Source: Acrocarpospora macrocephala (GTDB lineage: Bacteria; Actinomycetota; Actinomycetes; Streptosporangiales; Streptosporangiaceae). From it: DNA of 51,750 nt. The DNA lies in assembly GCF_009687865.1 (NCBI RefSeq), contig NZ_BLAE01000083.1, positions 1 through 51,750 of the forward strand. The letters are read 5' to 3'. The notes beneath the pieces are model-generated. The model saw only the letters and a program-made list of their open reading frames with translations. It did not search any database and had not been told where the DNA came from. Shown here one piece after another: positions 32,903 through 41,522 of the stretch (position 1 is the stretch's first letter; every line of letters begins with the position of its first letter). The translations under genes and the position numbers were made by a program.

Positions 32903-34897
32903 TCACGAGATGCTTCTCCCAGCGAGGTGTCCCTCGCGGATCGCAGTCTGCAGATCTCGCGGCGAAAGGGCATCGCCCACCCGGCGCACGTCCTTGTCGG
33001 CTGCGCGAAGTTCCACCGAAAGGCCATCGCACGCTGTCCGGTGCGTGAGGAGCACGACGGTATCCGCGGCCACTTCCGTTTCACCGTGGTCTACCGAGTG
33101 CACGACGCAGGATCCTGGTGAGATACGTGTCAGCAGAGCATTCGGCCGGACGTCGAAACGTCTCCCGGATTCAGCGAAACGCTTCCGCGCCGGAACAGTT
33201 CGCAACGTTCGATCGGCTACCGGAGCGAAGGACGGGAATCGCGTGACGACCGTGACGTCAAGTCCCCGGGCCAGGAGATACTCGACAATCGCCACCGACT
33301 CGTAGTGGCCGACGTCGTCATACACGACCGCCGTGCGTCCGAGTTCGCGCTTGTCATCACTAAGAAGTTCCATCGAAGAGAGCACATGCGATTCTTCGAC
33401 GCCCGCTACACGTTCGCCCGGAGCCGAGATAAGGACGCCCGACTTATCGGGAACGCTCCCAGTAGCGACGATCACGAAATCGGCATCCTGCCGCAGTACT
33501 CCCGCCGCGTCGATGGGGCTCGACTTCCGCACATCCACACCCAGCCGGCCCAGTTCGGCCTCCTGCCAGGTAACCACGTCGAAGATTCCACCGAGATTCG
33601 GCGCACGCCGAGCGAGATTCAGCGCGCCCCCGACACGAGGGGCGGCTTCGTAAAGAACAACTTCATGGCCCCGTATTGCCGCGGTTCGTGCGGCTTCCAG
33701 GCCGGCGGGCCCGCCACCGATGACGACAACCTTCCGAGGATTCGCCGTACGGCCGATCTGCGCTTCGGACAGCACATCGTCGAATCCGGCGACCGGATTC
33801 ACCACGCACCCGGTTCGCGTGTCCGTGCCTGAGATGACCCCGAGGCAGCCCTGATTACATCCGATACACGGCCTGATTTCTCCGTGACGGCCGGTTCTCG
33901 TCTTCTCCACGATATCGGGAGCGGCAAGATGCGCCCGCACCATGCTGACGATGTCCGCGGCACCCGACCGCAGGACCTCCTCGACTTCGTCCAGGGCCCG
34001 GAACCGGCCTGTGACCAGGCGTGGAACCCTGGTGACCGAGGCGGTGATCTGCCCGCTTGAGGGCAACTGGTAGCCCGCCTTCGTCTCCATTCCGCCGATC
34101 GCGATATGCGGGCCGAAGAAGTCGCCCTGCGAAACGTTCAGATAGTCGATCAGGCCGTGATCGACGAGGCTGTTCGCCACCTCGCTCAGTTCGAGCTCGT
34201 GGACTGCTCCCTTTCCCGCACCGGCGCCCACCCGGACGCCAACTGCCATATCGGGACCGACCGCGTCGCGAACGGCTCGCAGCACCTCGACCAGAAAGCG
34301 TGCCCTGTTCTCGAGGGAGCCGCCGTACTCATCGTCCCGAGTGTTGGTCATCGGCGACAGGAACTGCTGAATCAGATAGCTGTGAGCGGCGGCTATCTCG
34401 ACGCCGTCCAGACCTCCGGCGGCGACGCGCCGGGCCGCGCCGGCATATGCCGAGACCAACTCGGCGATGTCGTCCCGGTCGAGGGGAACGGGAGGCACAC
34501 CCAAGATCGGGCTCGTAATGGCAGAAACGCCCCTTGGCGGACGTCCGTCACCGGGCCCGAAATGATGGCCGCCATGCCATAGTTGTTGAAATACCCGGGT
34601 GCCATGAGGCCGAACTGCCGCCATGAGGCGCTGGTAGCCTTCGATGATCCTGTCGTCGTAGGCCGCCAGGCAGGCGGGATTGTTGCTCACCGTGCTCGAC
34701 GGATGTACCGTCGCCGCCTCGAGAATGATCAGGCCAACACCGCCCTTCGCCCTTTCCGTGTGATAGGCGACGAGAGCGTCTGTTATTATGGGCCCGTTGG
34801 CAAATCGCGTCTCGTGCGCTGCCATTGCGACGCGATTTGGAATGATCGTCTTGCGGATCGTGATCGGCTCGAACGTGCGCTCTAGTTCCATGGACAT
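32903..34897 (-). CDS. Old-yellow-enzyme / 2,4-dienoyl-CoA reductase-like flavoprotein
   Basis: A 664-residue FMN/4Fe-4S/FAD enzyme of the trimethylamine dehydrogenase and FadH family. The N-terminal TIM barrel (1 to about 370) starts FEPITIRKTIIPNRVAMAAH and contains GVEIAAAHSYLIQQFLSPMTN and NRARFLVEVLRAVRDAVG. The cluster motif CIGCNQGC followed 12 residues later by a fourth Cys (TGCVVNP) is complete. The FAD/NAD domain begins VVVIGGGPAGLEAARTAA and ends GDALSPRDLQTAIREGHLAG. ATG 34897 has GGAGAG upstream. Members reduce C=C bonds of dienoyl-CoAs or enones; this suits reduction of a ring or side-chain intermediate. Confidence 0.88.
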   Translation of the reverse strand: MSMELERTFEPITIRKTIIPNRVAMAAHETRFANGPIITDALVAYHTERAKGGVGLIILEAATVHPSSTVSNNPACLAAYDDRIIEGYQRLMAAVRPHGTRVFQQLWHGGHHFGPGDGRPPRGVSAITSPILGVPPVPLDRDDIAELVSAYAGAARRVAAGGLDGVEIAAAHSYLIQQFLSPMTNTRDDEYGGSLENRARFLVEVLRAVRDAVGPDMAVGVRVGAGAGKGAVHELELSEVANSLVDHGLIDYLNVSQGDFFGPHIAIGGMETKAGYQLPSSGQITASVTRVPRLVTGRFRALDEVEEVLRSGAADIVSMVRAHLAAPDIVEKTRTGRHGEIRPCIGCNQGCLGVISGTDTRTGCVVNPVAGFDDVLSEAQIGRTANPRKVVVIGGGPAGLEAARTAAIRGHEVVLYEAAPRVGGALNLARRAPNLGGIFDVVTWQEAELGRLGVDVRKSSPIDAAGVLRQDADFVIVATGSVPDKSGVLISAPGERVAGVEESHVLSSMELLSDDKRELGRTAVVYDDVGHYESVAIVEYLLARGLDVTVVTRFPSFAPVADRTLRTVPARKRFAESGRRFDVRPNALLTRISPGSCVVHSVDHGETEVAADTVVLLTHRTACDGLSVELRAADKDVRRVGDALSPRDLQTAIREGHLAGRSIS

Positions 34898-34954
34898 TCG
34901 ACTCTCCAGGTGATCGTTTTCATGCGACAGGGCCGCTGCGGGCGGCAATGGCTG

Positions 34955-35353
34955 TCACGAATCGTTCGAAAAAGCACCTGATAGCTTCCGCACCGGCGAA
35001 GGATCCATGAAGATCCGATACTCTGCCAGGTATTCCCCCGAGAAGCGCATCAGCGTCATCGCCGGTAGCCTGACTTGACCACCCGACTGCCCCGTATATG
35101 TAACCTCGACGAGGGTGACGATGGAATCATCTTGTTCCCATGTCTCGAGGAGCTCGTGCGAGACTCCAGAAATGCCCCGCAGATACTCCCCCATCCATCG
35201 TTCGATGGCGGCTCTACCTGTCACAGGCGAGTCGTTGGCCATCTGAAATACGGTTTCGCCGTCGAAGAAGCCCAGGAGGTGGGCTGGGTCCGCGTCACCC
35301 GCGTGCAGTAATTCCGCGGCGCGGGCAACCGCCGGTCTGGCCGGACTCGACAT
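34955..35353 (-). CDS. SnoaL/NTF2-like protein
   Basis: A 132-residue cone-fold protein: LGFFDGETVFQMANDSPVTGRAAIERWMGEYLRGI is the classic SnoaL-like segment, followed by SIVTLVEVTYT and a strand-rich C-terminus. ATG 35353 is preferred over 35374 because AAGGGA lies 8 nt before it, whereas the longer start has no ribosome site. It sits between the flavoprotein and hydroxylase genes in the leftward operon. Family members include isomerases, hydrolases and non-catalytic subunits, so the activity is open. Confidence 0.8.
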   Translation of the reverse strand: MSSPARPAVARAAELLHAGDADPAHLLGFFDGETVFQMANDSPVTGRAAIERWMGEYLRGISGVSHELLETWEQDDSIVTLVEVTYTGQSGGQVRLPAMTLMRFSGEYLAEYRIFMDPSPVRKLSGAFSNDS

Positions 35354-35427
35354 TTGAATTTCCCTTTCCGTCATTCGCGATTGGCTCGTCTGCGTCTTGT
35401 CGCCGCGTCGCCCTCATGGGCGGTTCG

Positions 35428-37200
35428 TCAGCGGTGCAGAACCGTCCCGATCGCGGCGGCCAACTCGTCGTCCGCGACGCCGGCGCAGTCGTGGGCCCGC
35501 CAGGCCACGTGGTTGTCCGGCCGGACAAGAATCGCGCCGTCGTCGGCGACCTCACGTAACCGGGCCCACGCACCGTCCGGATCGATGTAGGCCGCGCCCT
35601 CTCCGATCACCAGCGTGGAAACTGGGACCCCGAATTTGGCTGTGGCGCGTGACGCGGCGGATTCCCAGAGGGATGCCCCCGACGGACCCGTCAGGAGAAC
35701 GAACCCACCCGGGACACCGACAAGATCGTGCGTGGACAGTCGCCGCCCGTCGTGGGCGAGCCACGCGTGCGGAAGCCGGTGACCGGGCCGGGTCGTGGGC
35801 TGATAGGCGAACCCCATCGGGTCACGAGACGGCGCCTCGGAGCCGTCCGGGACAAGCGCCCCCGCCTCGTAGCCGAACCCGATCTCGATGTCGTGGGCCT
35901 GGAACTCCGTCCGCTGGGTGTCGGCGACCTCCGTGAAGCGGGCTCGAAGTGTCGCCCCGTGCGGAGTCTCGGAGAAGTGCGCGGCGTAGGCCTGCTCGAC
36001 CATCTCGGTCGGCGCTCCCGGCGGGAGCCCGAACCCGGCGTCGACCACGGCGTGGTTGGCGAAGGTGAACATCGCCCATTCGACGTTGCGGGCGCCCACC
36101 GGTCTGCGCTCGGCCTCGTACGTGCCGAGCAGCGCATCGTCGGCCCGCCCGTCGAGTACGGCGGCGAGCTTCCAGGCGAGGTTGTGCGCGTCCTGGATGG
36201 CGGTGTTCAACCCCAGACCGGTGGTCGGCGGGTGCCGGTGGGCGGCATCCCCGGCCAGCAGGACTCGGCCCACCCGATAACGATCGGCGAGCACGGCCTC
36301 GACGATCCAGTGGCTCAGATTGATCGGGATGATGTCCAGGTCGGGGACGTTGAGCAGGCTCCGGATCTTCGGGATGATCGTGGATTCGTCGAACTTCTCC
36401 GGGTCATCGGGCCGGAACCCGAAGGTGATGCTCCACTCCTCGGAATGCTTGCCCCAGGTCGGCCCCATCTGGGCCATCGCCCCGGCACCCCACGTGGAGC
36501 CGCCCGACGGGTTGTTGAAGAACGTGATCACCGCCCGGTCGTCCCACCAGGGCGACAGGTCGGCGCGAAAGTGCAGGTTGACCATGTCGACGAGACCGGT
36601 GGGGCCCCGCAGCTCCACCCCGAACATCGGTCCGACGGTCTTGCCGCCGTCCGCCGCGATCAGATACCGGGCCCGCACCGTATAGGTCTGGTCGTCGTCT
36701 CGATCGCGGATGATCGCGAGGACCCCGTCGTCGTCCTGGGTGAGGGTGACGAGCTCGTGGTGGAAGCGGATCCTGCCCGGTGCGCGACTCTCGGCATGCC
36801 GCCGTAGCAGCGGCTCCAGCCGGAGCTGGGGGTAGTTCGTCGACGGTCCTGGGCTGTCACGGTCGTAGGCCTCGGCGAGGGATCCGCCGCCGAAGGCGTC
36901 CATCTCCTGCAGGGTGCGGCGGTCGAGCGGGCCGTCACCGCCCAGCGTCGTCACCATCTTGACGGTGCCGAGGTTCGCCATCGGCGTGCCGACCGCGTAG
37001 ACCTCGTCCGCCAGGCCGTGCTGCCGGAAGATCTCCATGGTCCGCTGGTTGAGGTAATGCGCTTTCGGCAGGAGCGAGGTCGACTGGTGACGCTCCACCA
37101 GCAGATGGTCGATCCCGTGGTCGGAGAGGAAGATCGAGCTGGAGAGGCCGCAGCCTCCGCCACCGATGATCAGGACGGGCACGTCAAGACTGCCGGGCAC
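35428..37200 (-). CDS. FAD-dependent aromatic hydroxylase (PheA/MhpA/TfdB-type)
   Basis: A 590-residue class A flavin monooxygenase. FAD dinucleotide fold VLIIGGGGCGLSSSIFLSDHGI near 9-30, LRLEPLLRRHAE, YLIAADGGKTVG (DG motif) near 185 and the GD motif GRVLLAGDAAHRHPPTTGLGLNTAIQDAHNLAWKLAAVL near 305-345; a thioredoxin-like C-terminal domain follows to residue 590. Such enzymes hydroxylate phenolic rings ahead of ring cleavage. GTG 37200 has GAGGAG 7 nt upstream. It lies in the same leftward block as the VOC and FAH-family genes, suggesting hydroxylation, extradiol cleavage and C-C hydrolysis in sequence. Confidence 0.9.
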   Translation of the reverse strand: MPGSLDVPVLIIGGGGCGLSSSIFLSDHGIDHLLVERHQSTSLLPKAHYLNQRTMEIFRQHGLADEVYAVGTPMANLGTVKMVTTLGGDGPLDRRTLQEMDAFGGGSLAEAYDRDSPGPSTNYPQLRLEPLLRRHAESRAPGRIRFHHELVTLTQDDDGVLAIIRDRDDDQTYTVRARYLIAADGGKTVGPMFGVELRGPTGLVDMVNLHFRADLSPWWDDRAVITFFNNPSGGSTWGAGAMAQMGPTWGKHSEEWSITFGFRPDDPEKFDESTIIPKIRSLLNVPDLDIIPINLSHWIVEAVLADRYRVGRVLLAGDAAHRHPPTTGLGLNTAIQDAHNLAWKLAAVLDGRADDALLGTYEAERRPVGARNVEWAMFTFANHAVVDAGFGLPPGAPTEMVEQAYAAHFSETPHGATLRARFTEVADTQRTEFQAHDIEIGFGYEAGALVPDGSEAPSRDPMGFAYQPTTRPGHRLPHAWLAHDGRRLSTHDLVGVPGGFVLLTGPSGASLWESAASRATAKFGVPVSTLVIGEGAAYIDPDGAWARLREVADDGAILVRPDNHVAWRAHDCAGVADDELAAAIGTVLHR

Positions 37201-37239
37201 GGGTCAACTCCTCATTGAGTGCAGCCGAAGACGGTCAGG

Positions 37240-38097
37240 TCAGCGGACCGGACCGGCGTGGAAGTGGTGCCTCATCGTTCCGATGCCCTCGACGTGGGTC
37301 AGGAGCACGTCGCCGGGTGTGATGAGGCGTTTCGGGTCTCGTACGAAACCGACCCCGGACGGGGTGCCGGTGAAGATCAGGTCACCCGGCAGGAGCGGGA
37401 CCACCGAGGACAGGTAGGCGACGATGTCCGCGACCGAGAAGATCATGTCGCTGGTGCGCGCCTTCTGCATCTGCTCACCGTTGAGGTGACACCCGATCTC
37501 CAGGTCGGAGGGGTCGTCGAACTCGTCCGGGGTCACCACGGCCGGCCCGATCGGCGCGAACTTCGGGAACGACTTCGCCAGACTGAACTGCGGCGGATGC
37601 GGGGGCCCCGTCTGCAGCTCCCGCTCGGACAGATCCTGCCCGGCGGTCAGCCCGGCGACATGCTCCCAGGCCCGGTCAGCGGGGACGCGTTCGGCCTGCT
37701 TGCCGATGACGACCACGAGCTCCGCCTCGAAGTCGACCGAACCGGGGGGCAGGGGGACGTCATCGTACGGACCGGCCACCGAGGACGGGAACTTGGTGAA
37801 GACCATCGGCGTCGTGTCAGAGGCCTCCAGCCCGCCCTCGGCGACGTGGTCACGGTAATTGAGGCCGATCGCGAAGACCTGCCGGGGCTCCGGAACCGGA
37901 GCGGCCAGGGTGACCTCGTGCAGCGCGGGGCCGGATCGCATGCCACGCTCCTCGGCGGCCCACGCCACGAACTCCTCCCATCGGGCGTAGACCGCCTGGG
38001 GGGCGGCGTCGAACCGCCCGCCGCTGGCCCGCTCGACATCGACGACCTGGCCGTCGACGACCATCGCTAGCCGACCCTCGACACTCACCACACGCAT
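37240..38097 (-). CDS. Fumarylacetoacetate hydrolase family protein
   Basis: A 285-residue FAH-family enzyme: the metal site residues lie in SVDFEAELVVVIGK (Glu pair) and GLTAGQDLSERELQ (Asp), with the conserved LNYRDHVAEGG at about 105 and GDLIFTGTPSGVGFVRDPKRLITPGDV near the C-terminus. Family members hydrolyse or decarboxylate ring-cleavage products, or hydrate 2-oxopent-4-dienoates. It lies 39 bp after the monooxygenase in coordinate terms (upstream in transcription) and next to the VOC gene, in keeping with a meta-cleavage route. Confidence 0.88.
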   Translation of the reverse strand: MRVVSVEGRLAMVVDGQVVDVERASGGRFDAAPQAVYARWEEFVAWAAEERGMRSGPALHEVTLAAPVPEPRQVFAIGLNYRDHVAEGGLEASDTTPMVFTKFPSSVAGPYDDVPLPPGSVDFEAELVVVIGKQAERVPADRAWEHVAGLTAGQDLSERELQTGPPHPPQFSLAKSFPKFAPIGPAVVTPDEFDDPSDLEIGCHLNGEQMQKARTSDMIFSVADIVAYLSSVVPLLPGDLIFTGTPSGVGFVRDPKRLITPGDVLLTHVEGIGTMRHHFHAGPVR

Positions 38098-38137
38098 GTC
38101 ACGCTGCTCCTCACCACTCCGAGTCCGGAAACGCTGA

Positions 38138-38719
38138 TCACGCGGGCGCGAACAGGCGAGCCATCGGCTCCGCGTAGGGCGGGCCGGCGTGGACAGCCCA
38201 GCTTCGGGTCGTGAGCTCCGCAGGGGAGGTGCCGGCGCGCAGGGCCTCGGCCATCTTCCGCGGATCGAACGAGGGGCCGACGGGGTCAGCCCCGTACTCG
38301 GCTCCGGTCATGTAGGCGGTCGCGTCCTCGGGCTGGGCGAAGTTGTCGATCTGCAGCTCGACCGTGTTTCCGTCGGGGTCCCGGTAGTACAGCGAGGTCG
38401 TCACGCCGTGCTGGATGGGCACCTGCGGCTCGATCCCGGCGGCGCGGAGGTCATCGAACTTCTCCAGCAGCGTCTCGAGGCTGGGGAAGGTGAACGCGCT
38501 GTGCTGCAGGCCGACCGTGAACGGCGTCCGCTCGACCCACGGCTCGGCCGGCGACCCGACCAGCGCGATCCGGTGGTGCTCCTCGTCGAAGGTCAGGAAG
38601 CACATGCCCGGGTTCTCGTAAACGACGTCGGCGCCCAGGACGGTCCGGTACCAGTCGCGCATCTCGGCGACCCGGTTCGTCTGCAACACGACGTGCGCGA
38701 ACTTCGGGGTGGCAGTCAT
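38138..38719 (-). CDS. VOC family protein, extradiol dioxygenase-like
   Basis: A 193-residue vicinal-oxygen-chelate protein. A first module begins KFAHVVLQTNRVAEMRDWYRTVLGADVVYENPGMCFLTFDEEHHRIALV and a second has LQHSAFTFPSLETLLEKFDDLRAAGIEP and YYRDPDGNTVELQIDNF; the His of FAHVV, the His of LQHSAF and the Glu of VELQ fit the 2-His-1-Glu metal site. The size is below that of classical two-domain extradiol dioxygenases (about 300), so glyoxalase-type alternatives remain. ATG 38719 is preferred to GTG 38731, which lacks a spaced ribosome site. First gene of the leftward operon, divergent from the thiolase genes. Confidence 0.82.
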   Translation of the reverse strand: MTATPKFAHVVLQTNRVAEMRDWYRTVLGADVVYENPGMCFLTFDEEHHRIALVGSPAEPWVERTPFTVGLQHSAFTFPSLETLLEKFDDLRAAGIEPQVPIQHGVTTSLYYRDPDGNTVELQIDNFAQPEDATAYMTGAEYGADPVGPSFDPRKMAEALRAGTSPAELTTRSWAVHAGPPYAEPMARLFAPA

Positions 38720-38818
38720 CGTCGTCCCCACATCCTCGTCTGTTGGTGATCACCGGTGCAGCGCGGGCCAACGGTGACCCCGCTTTCACAAACCGGTTTC
38801 GGCCAAAATTAGAACTTA

Positions 38819-38849
38819 GTTGAGTGGAAGTCAATGAGTAGCACTCAAC
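38819..38849. repeat. Inverted repeat GTTGAGTG / CACTCAAC in the divergent promoter region
   Basis: Arms 38819-38826 and 38842-38849 are perfect and separated by 15 nt. The right part also contains a near-perfect direct repeat, TCAATGAGTA and TCAACGAGTA, with a 14-bp period. The position, between the leftward VOC gene and the rightward thiolase operon, suits a second operator or a promoter overlap. It differs from the TGTCAAC-N6-GTTGACA family in orientation and spacing. Confidence 0.5.
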
Positions 38850-38886
38850 GAGTATCTTCACAGGTGGAAGCGGCCTCGACGTGCTC

Positions 38887-38906
38887 AATCAACAACACTG
38901 TTGACA
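38887..38906. promoter_or_regulatory. TetR-type operator copy 5 (AATCAAC-N6-GTTGACA)
   Basis: AATCAAC-AACACT-GTTGACA keeps the core exactly and 12 of 14 arm positions. It sits in the 314-bp divergent gap between the VOC gene (leftward) and the thiolase operon (rightward), so it may control both. Confidence 0.72.
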
Positions 38907-39033
38907 GCGGTCCGCAGTGTCGTTACCGTCCCGGGAGAACTGGCTGGCACCCGGTTCGTCCCGCCACGGACACGTTCGGAGCGGGCTGGACTCCTCGCCG
39001 CGCCGAGATCCCTGCCACTGAAATGAGTTGATC

Positions 39034-40341
39034 GTGCCCGCTCTATCCAGACCTGCTGTGGTTGCGGCAGGCAGCTACACGCCGTCGTTCTCGGTCCGCC
39101 GTGGCCGCCGCCGCGTCCTCGTCGCCAACGGCGACGAGGACGCCGTCACCCTGGCGATCGAGGCCGCTCAGGACTGCCTCACCCGGTACGAAGGACCCGT
39201 CGACGAACTCCACCTCGCGTTCGCCCGCCCCGAACTGGTCAACGGCCCGCAGGCCGAGATCGTCCGCGAGGCGGCCGGACTCGACGCCAGCGTCACGGTG
39301 TCGGTCAGCGCCGGCGACTCGCTCGCCGGACTGGCGGCGCTCGCCGCGGCCATGAACGCCGTCCAGGCGGGCCGCGTGCGTTCGGTCCTGCTCGTCGCGG
39401 CGGAGTCCGGTGACGGGGAGCGGGTCTCGGCGGGGGCCGTCGCCGTCCTCGTGGCCGGCAGCGACGCGCCGGCGCTACGACCAGGGGCCCAGCGCAGCGC
39501 CGGCGACGTCGTCTACGGAAACTGGACCGACGGCGATGGCGTGCGGCACATCGGCGACGGCCGTTATCTCGACCGGTACGTCGCCGATCACGCGAAGGCG
39601 GCCCTGGCCGCGCTGGACGGGCCCCCGCCCGCCGCCGTGACCGGCGTGGCCGCCGCGGCGGTGGCCGCCGCCTGCGGGAGCGACCGGTCCGCCGTCCTCC
39701 CGGATCGCGGGGTGGCGGGTCCGCTCCTGGCCGTCCTCGCGGCCGGGTCCGCCGCGACGGGTTCGGCGGCCACCGTGGTCGCGACCACGGCGAGCCGCGC
39801 CGTCGCGCTGAGCATCGAGGTCGACGCGGGGGCCCGGCCCCTCCTCCCGGCCCTCCCCGGGCCCGTCCCGGAGTTGCCGGAGCCGATCGAGGTCCGCTCG
39901 TCGCCGCCGCTGTCGCTGCCGGGCGGCTCGCCCTTCTTCAGGCGGTCCGCGCGGGAGCTGCTCCGGCTGGAGGGCGCCCGCTGCGACGGCTGCGGCCACG
40001 TCGTCTTCCCGCCCTCGCAGCGCCCGGTCTGCCCGTCGTGCCACGGCTACGGCTTCACGCCGGCACCGCTGAGCCGGACCGGCCGCGTCTACACGTCCAT
40101 CGTCAACCGGTTCCTCCCCACCGGTTTCGGCGACCAGATGATCCTCGTCCTCGCCGAGCTGGACGACGGCTCGCGGTACTGGGCGCCGACGTCCGGCATG
40201 GGCCCGGACGAGGTGGAGATCGGCGCGGGCGTCGAGCTGCGGATCCGCCGGTTCACCGGCGACGGCGGCGCACCCGTCTACGCCATGAAGTTCGTCCCGC
40301 CACGCACCGCCCGCGAGACCGAGTCGAGGGATGTCGCATGA
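39034..40341 (+). CDS. Thiolase-like domain / DUF35 OB-fold fusion protein
   Basis: A 435-residue fusion. Residues 1 to about 260 resemble a degenerate HMG-CoA-synthase/thiolase fold (AIEAAQDCLTRYEGPVDELHLAF, LAGLAALAAAMNAVQAGRVRSVLLVAAESG). Where active enzymes carry the nucleophilic cysteine this protein reads SVSAGDSLAG, so the domain is probably inactive. Residues about 300-435 are a DUF35 domain: rubredoxin-like zinc ribbon with Cys-x2-Cys (CDGC) and Cys-x2-Cys (CPSC), then an OB fold (GRVYTSIVNRFLPTGFGDQMILVLAELDDGSRYW). DUF35 proteins bind and assist the thiolase encoded next to them; here that gene follows with a 4-bp overlap. GTG 39034 or TTG 39028 may be the start. Confidence 0.82.
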   Translation: MPALSRPAVVAAGSYTPSFSVRRGRRRVLVANGDEDAVTLAIEAAQDCLTRYEGPVDELHLAFARPELVNGPQAEIVREAAGLDASVTVSVSAGDSLAGLAALAAAMNAVQAGRVRSVLLVAAESGDGERVSAGAVAVLVAGSDAPALRPGAQRSAGDVVYGNWTDGDGVRHIGDGRYLDRYVADHAKAALAALDGPPPAAVTGVAAAAVAAACGSDRSAVLPDRGVAGPLLAVLAAGSAATGSAATVVATTASRAVALSIEVDAGARPLLPALPGPVPELPEPIEVRSSPPLSLPGGSPFFRRSARELLRLEGARCDGCGHVVFPPSQRPVCPSCHGYGFTPAPLSRTGRVYTSIVNRFLPTGFGDQMILVLAELDDGSRYWAPTSGMGPDEVEIGAGVELRIRRFTGDGGAPVYAMKFVPPRTARETESRDVA

Positions 40342-41507
40342 GGAACAAGGTGGCCATCGTCGGAGCGGGCATGACCCCCTTCGGCGAGCACTTCGACCGC
40401 GGGCTCGAGCAGCTCGCCGCGGACGCCTACCGGACGGCGCTCGCCGGCGTCGACAAGGGGATCGACCCCGCCGACATCGAGGCCGGGTTCTTCGCCAACG
40501 TGATGGGCAGCCTGGGCGGCAACGAGATCCCGTCCGGCGCGACGCTGGCCAACGCCATCGGGCTGCCCGGGCTCCCGGTGAGCAGGATCGAGAACGGGTG
40601 TCCGAGCGGCAGCGACTCGATCCGGATCGGCGCGATGGCCGTGGCCTCGGGCGTGCACGACGTCGTCGTGGTCGTCGGGGCGGAGAAGCTGCGCGAGCGG
40701 CCGACCAAGGAGAGCCTGCTCGAGAGCGGCCGGATGGGCCATCCCATCCTTTCCTACGCCAACACCGCGGCGACGATCTTCGCCCCGCAGGCGGCCCGGC
40801 ACATGCACGAGTACGGCACGACCCGCGAACAGCTCGCGATGGTCGCGGTCAAGGCCTGGGACAACGCCGCGCTGAACCCCAACGCCCAGCGCCAGCAGTC
40901 GATCACCGTCGACGACGTCCTGAACAGCCCCATGGTCTGTTCCCCGTTCACCGTGCTGGACTCCTGCCCGCAGTCCGACGGCGCCGCGGCGGTCGTGCTG
41001 TGCCGGGCGGACATCGCGCACCGGTTCACCGACTCCCCCGTCTACATCGCCGGGGTGGGGCTCGCGACCGAAGGGCTCTACTACCACGAGAAGACCCGGA
41101 TGACCGGCTGGGACTGCACCCGGCTCGCCTCCGCTCGCGCGTACGAGATGGCCGGGATCACCGCACGGGACCTCGACGCGGTCGAGCTGCACGACTGCTT
41201 CACCGGCACCGAGATCATGACCTACGAGGATCTCGGGCTCTGCGCGGAGGGCGCCGGGGGCAAGCTCGTCGAGTCCGGCGACACGACCCTGCACGGGCGG
41301 ATCCCGGTCAACCCCAGCGGCGGCCTGCTCGCGAAGGGACACCCCGTGGGCGCCACGGGCGTGGCCCAGGTCGTCGAGCTGTTCGGGCAGCTGCGCGAGC
41401 AGGCCGGCGCCCGGCAGGTCTCGCTGCGCCACGGCAAGGCGCTCCAGCACAACGTCGGCGGCTACTCCGTCGGCATCTCCGTCGTCACAGTCCTGTCACG
41501 GGACTGA
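40338..41507 (+). CDS. SCP2-type thiolase
   Basis: A 389-residue thiolase of the lipid-transfer (SCPx/SCP2) class. Nucleophile Cys88 is in ENGCPSGSDSIR; VELHDCFTGTEIMTYEDLG and NPSGGLLAKGHPVGATG carry the other active-site residues. The C-terminal cysteine of ordinary thiolases is missing, QHNVGGYSVG standing in its place, as is usual in this class. The ATG overlaps the DUF35 fusion stop (ATGA), so the two are made together and probably form a complex. It should carry out thiolytic or retro-aldol-like chain shortening of a CoA ester. Confidence 0.9.
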   Translation: MRNKVAIVGAGMTPFGEHFDRGLEQLAADAYRTALAGVDKGIDPADIEAGFFANVMGSLGGNEIPSGATLANAIGLPGLPVSRIENGCPSGSDSIRIGAMAVASGVHDVVVVVGAEKLRERPTKESLLESGRMGHPILSYANTAATIFAPQAARHMHEYGTTREQLAMVAVKAWDNAALNPNAQRQQSITVDDVLNSPMVCSPFTVLDSCPQSDGAAAVVLCRADIAHRFTDSPVYIAGVGLATEGLYYHEKTRMTGWDCTRLASARAYEMAGITARDLDAVELHDCFTGTEIMTYEDLGLCAEGAGGKLVESGDTTLHGRIPVNPSGGLLAKGHPVGATGVAQVVELFGQLREQAGARQVSLRHGKALQHNVGGYSVGISVVTVLSRD

Positions 41508-41522
41508 GCAGAGAGGCTAACG

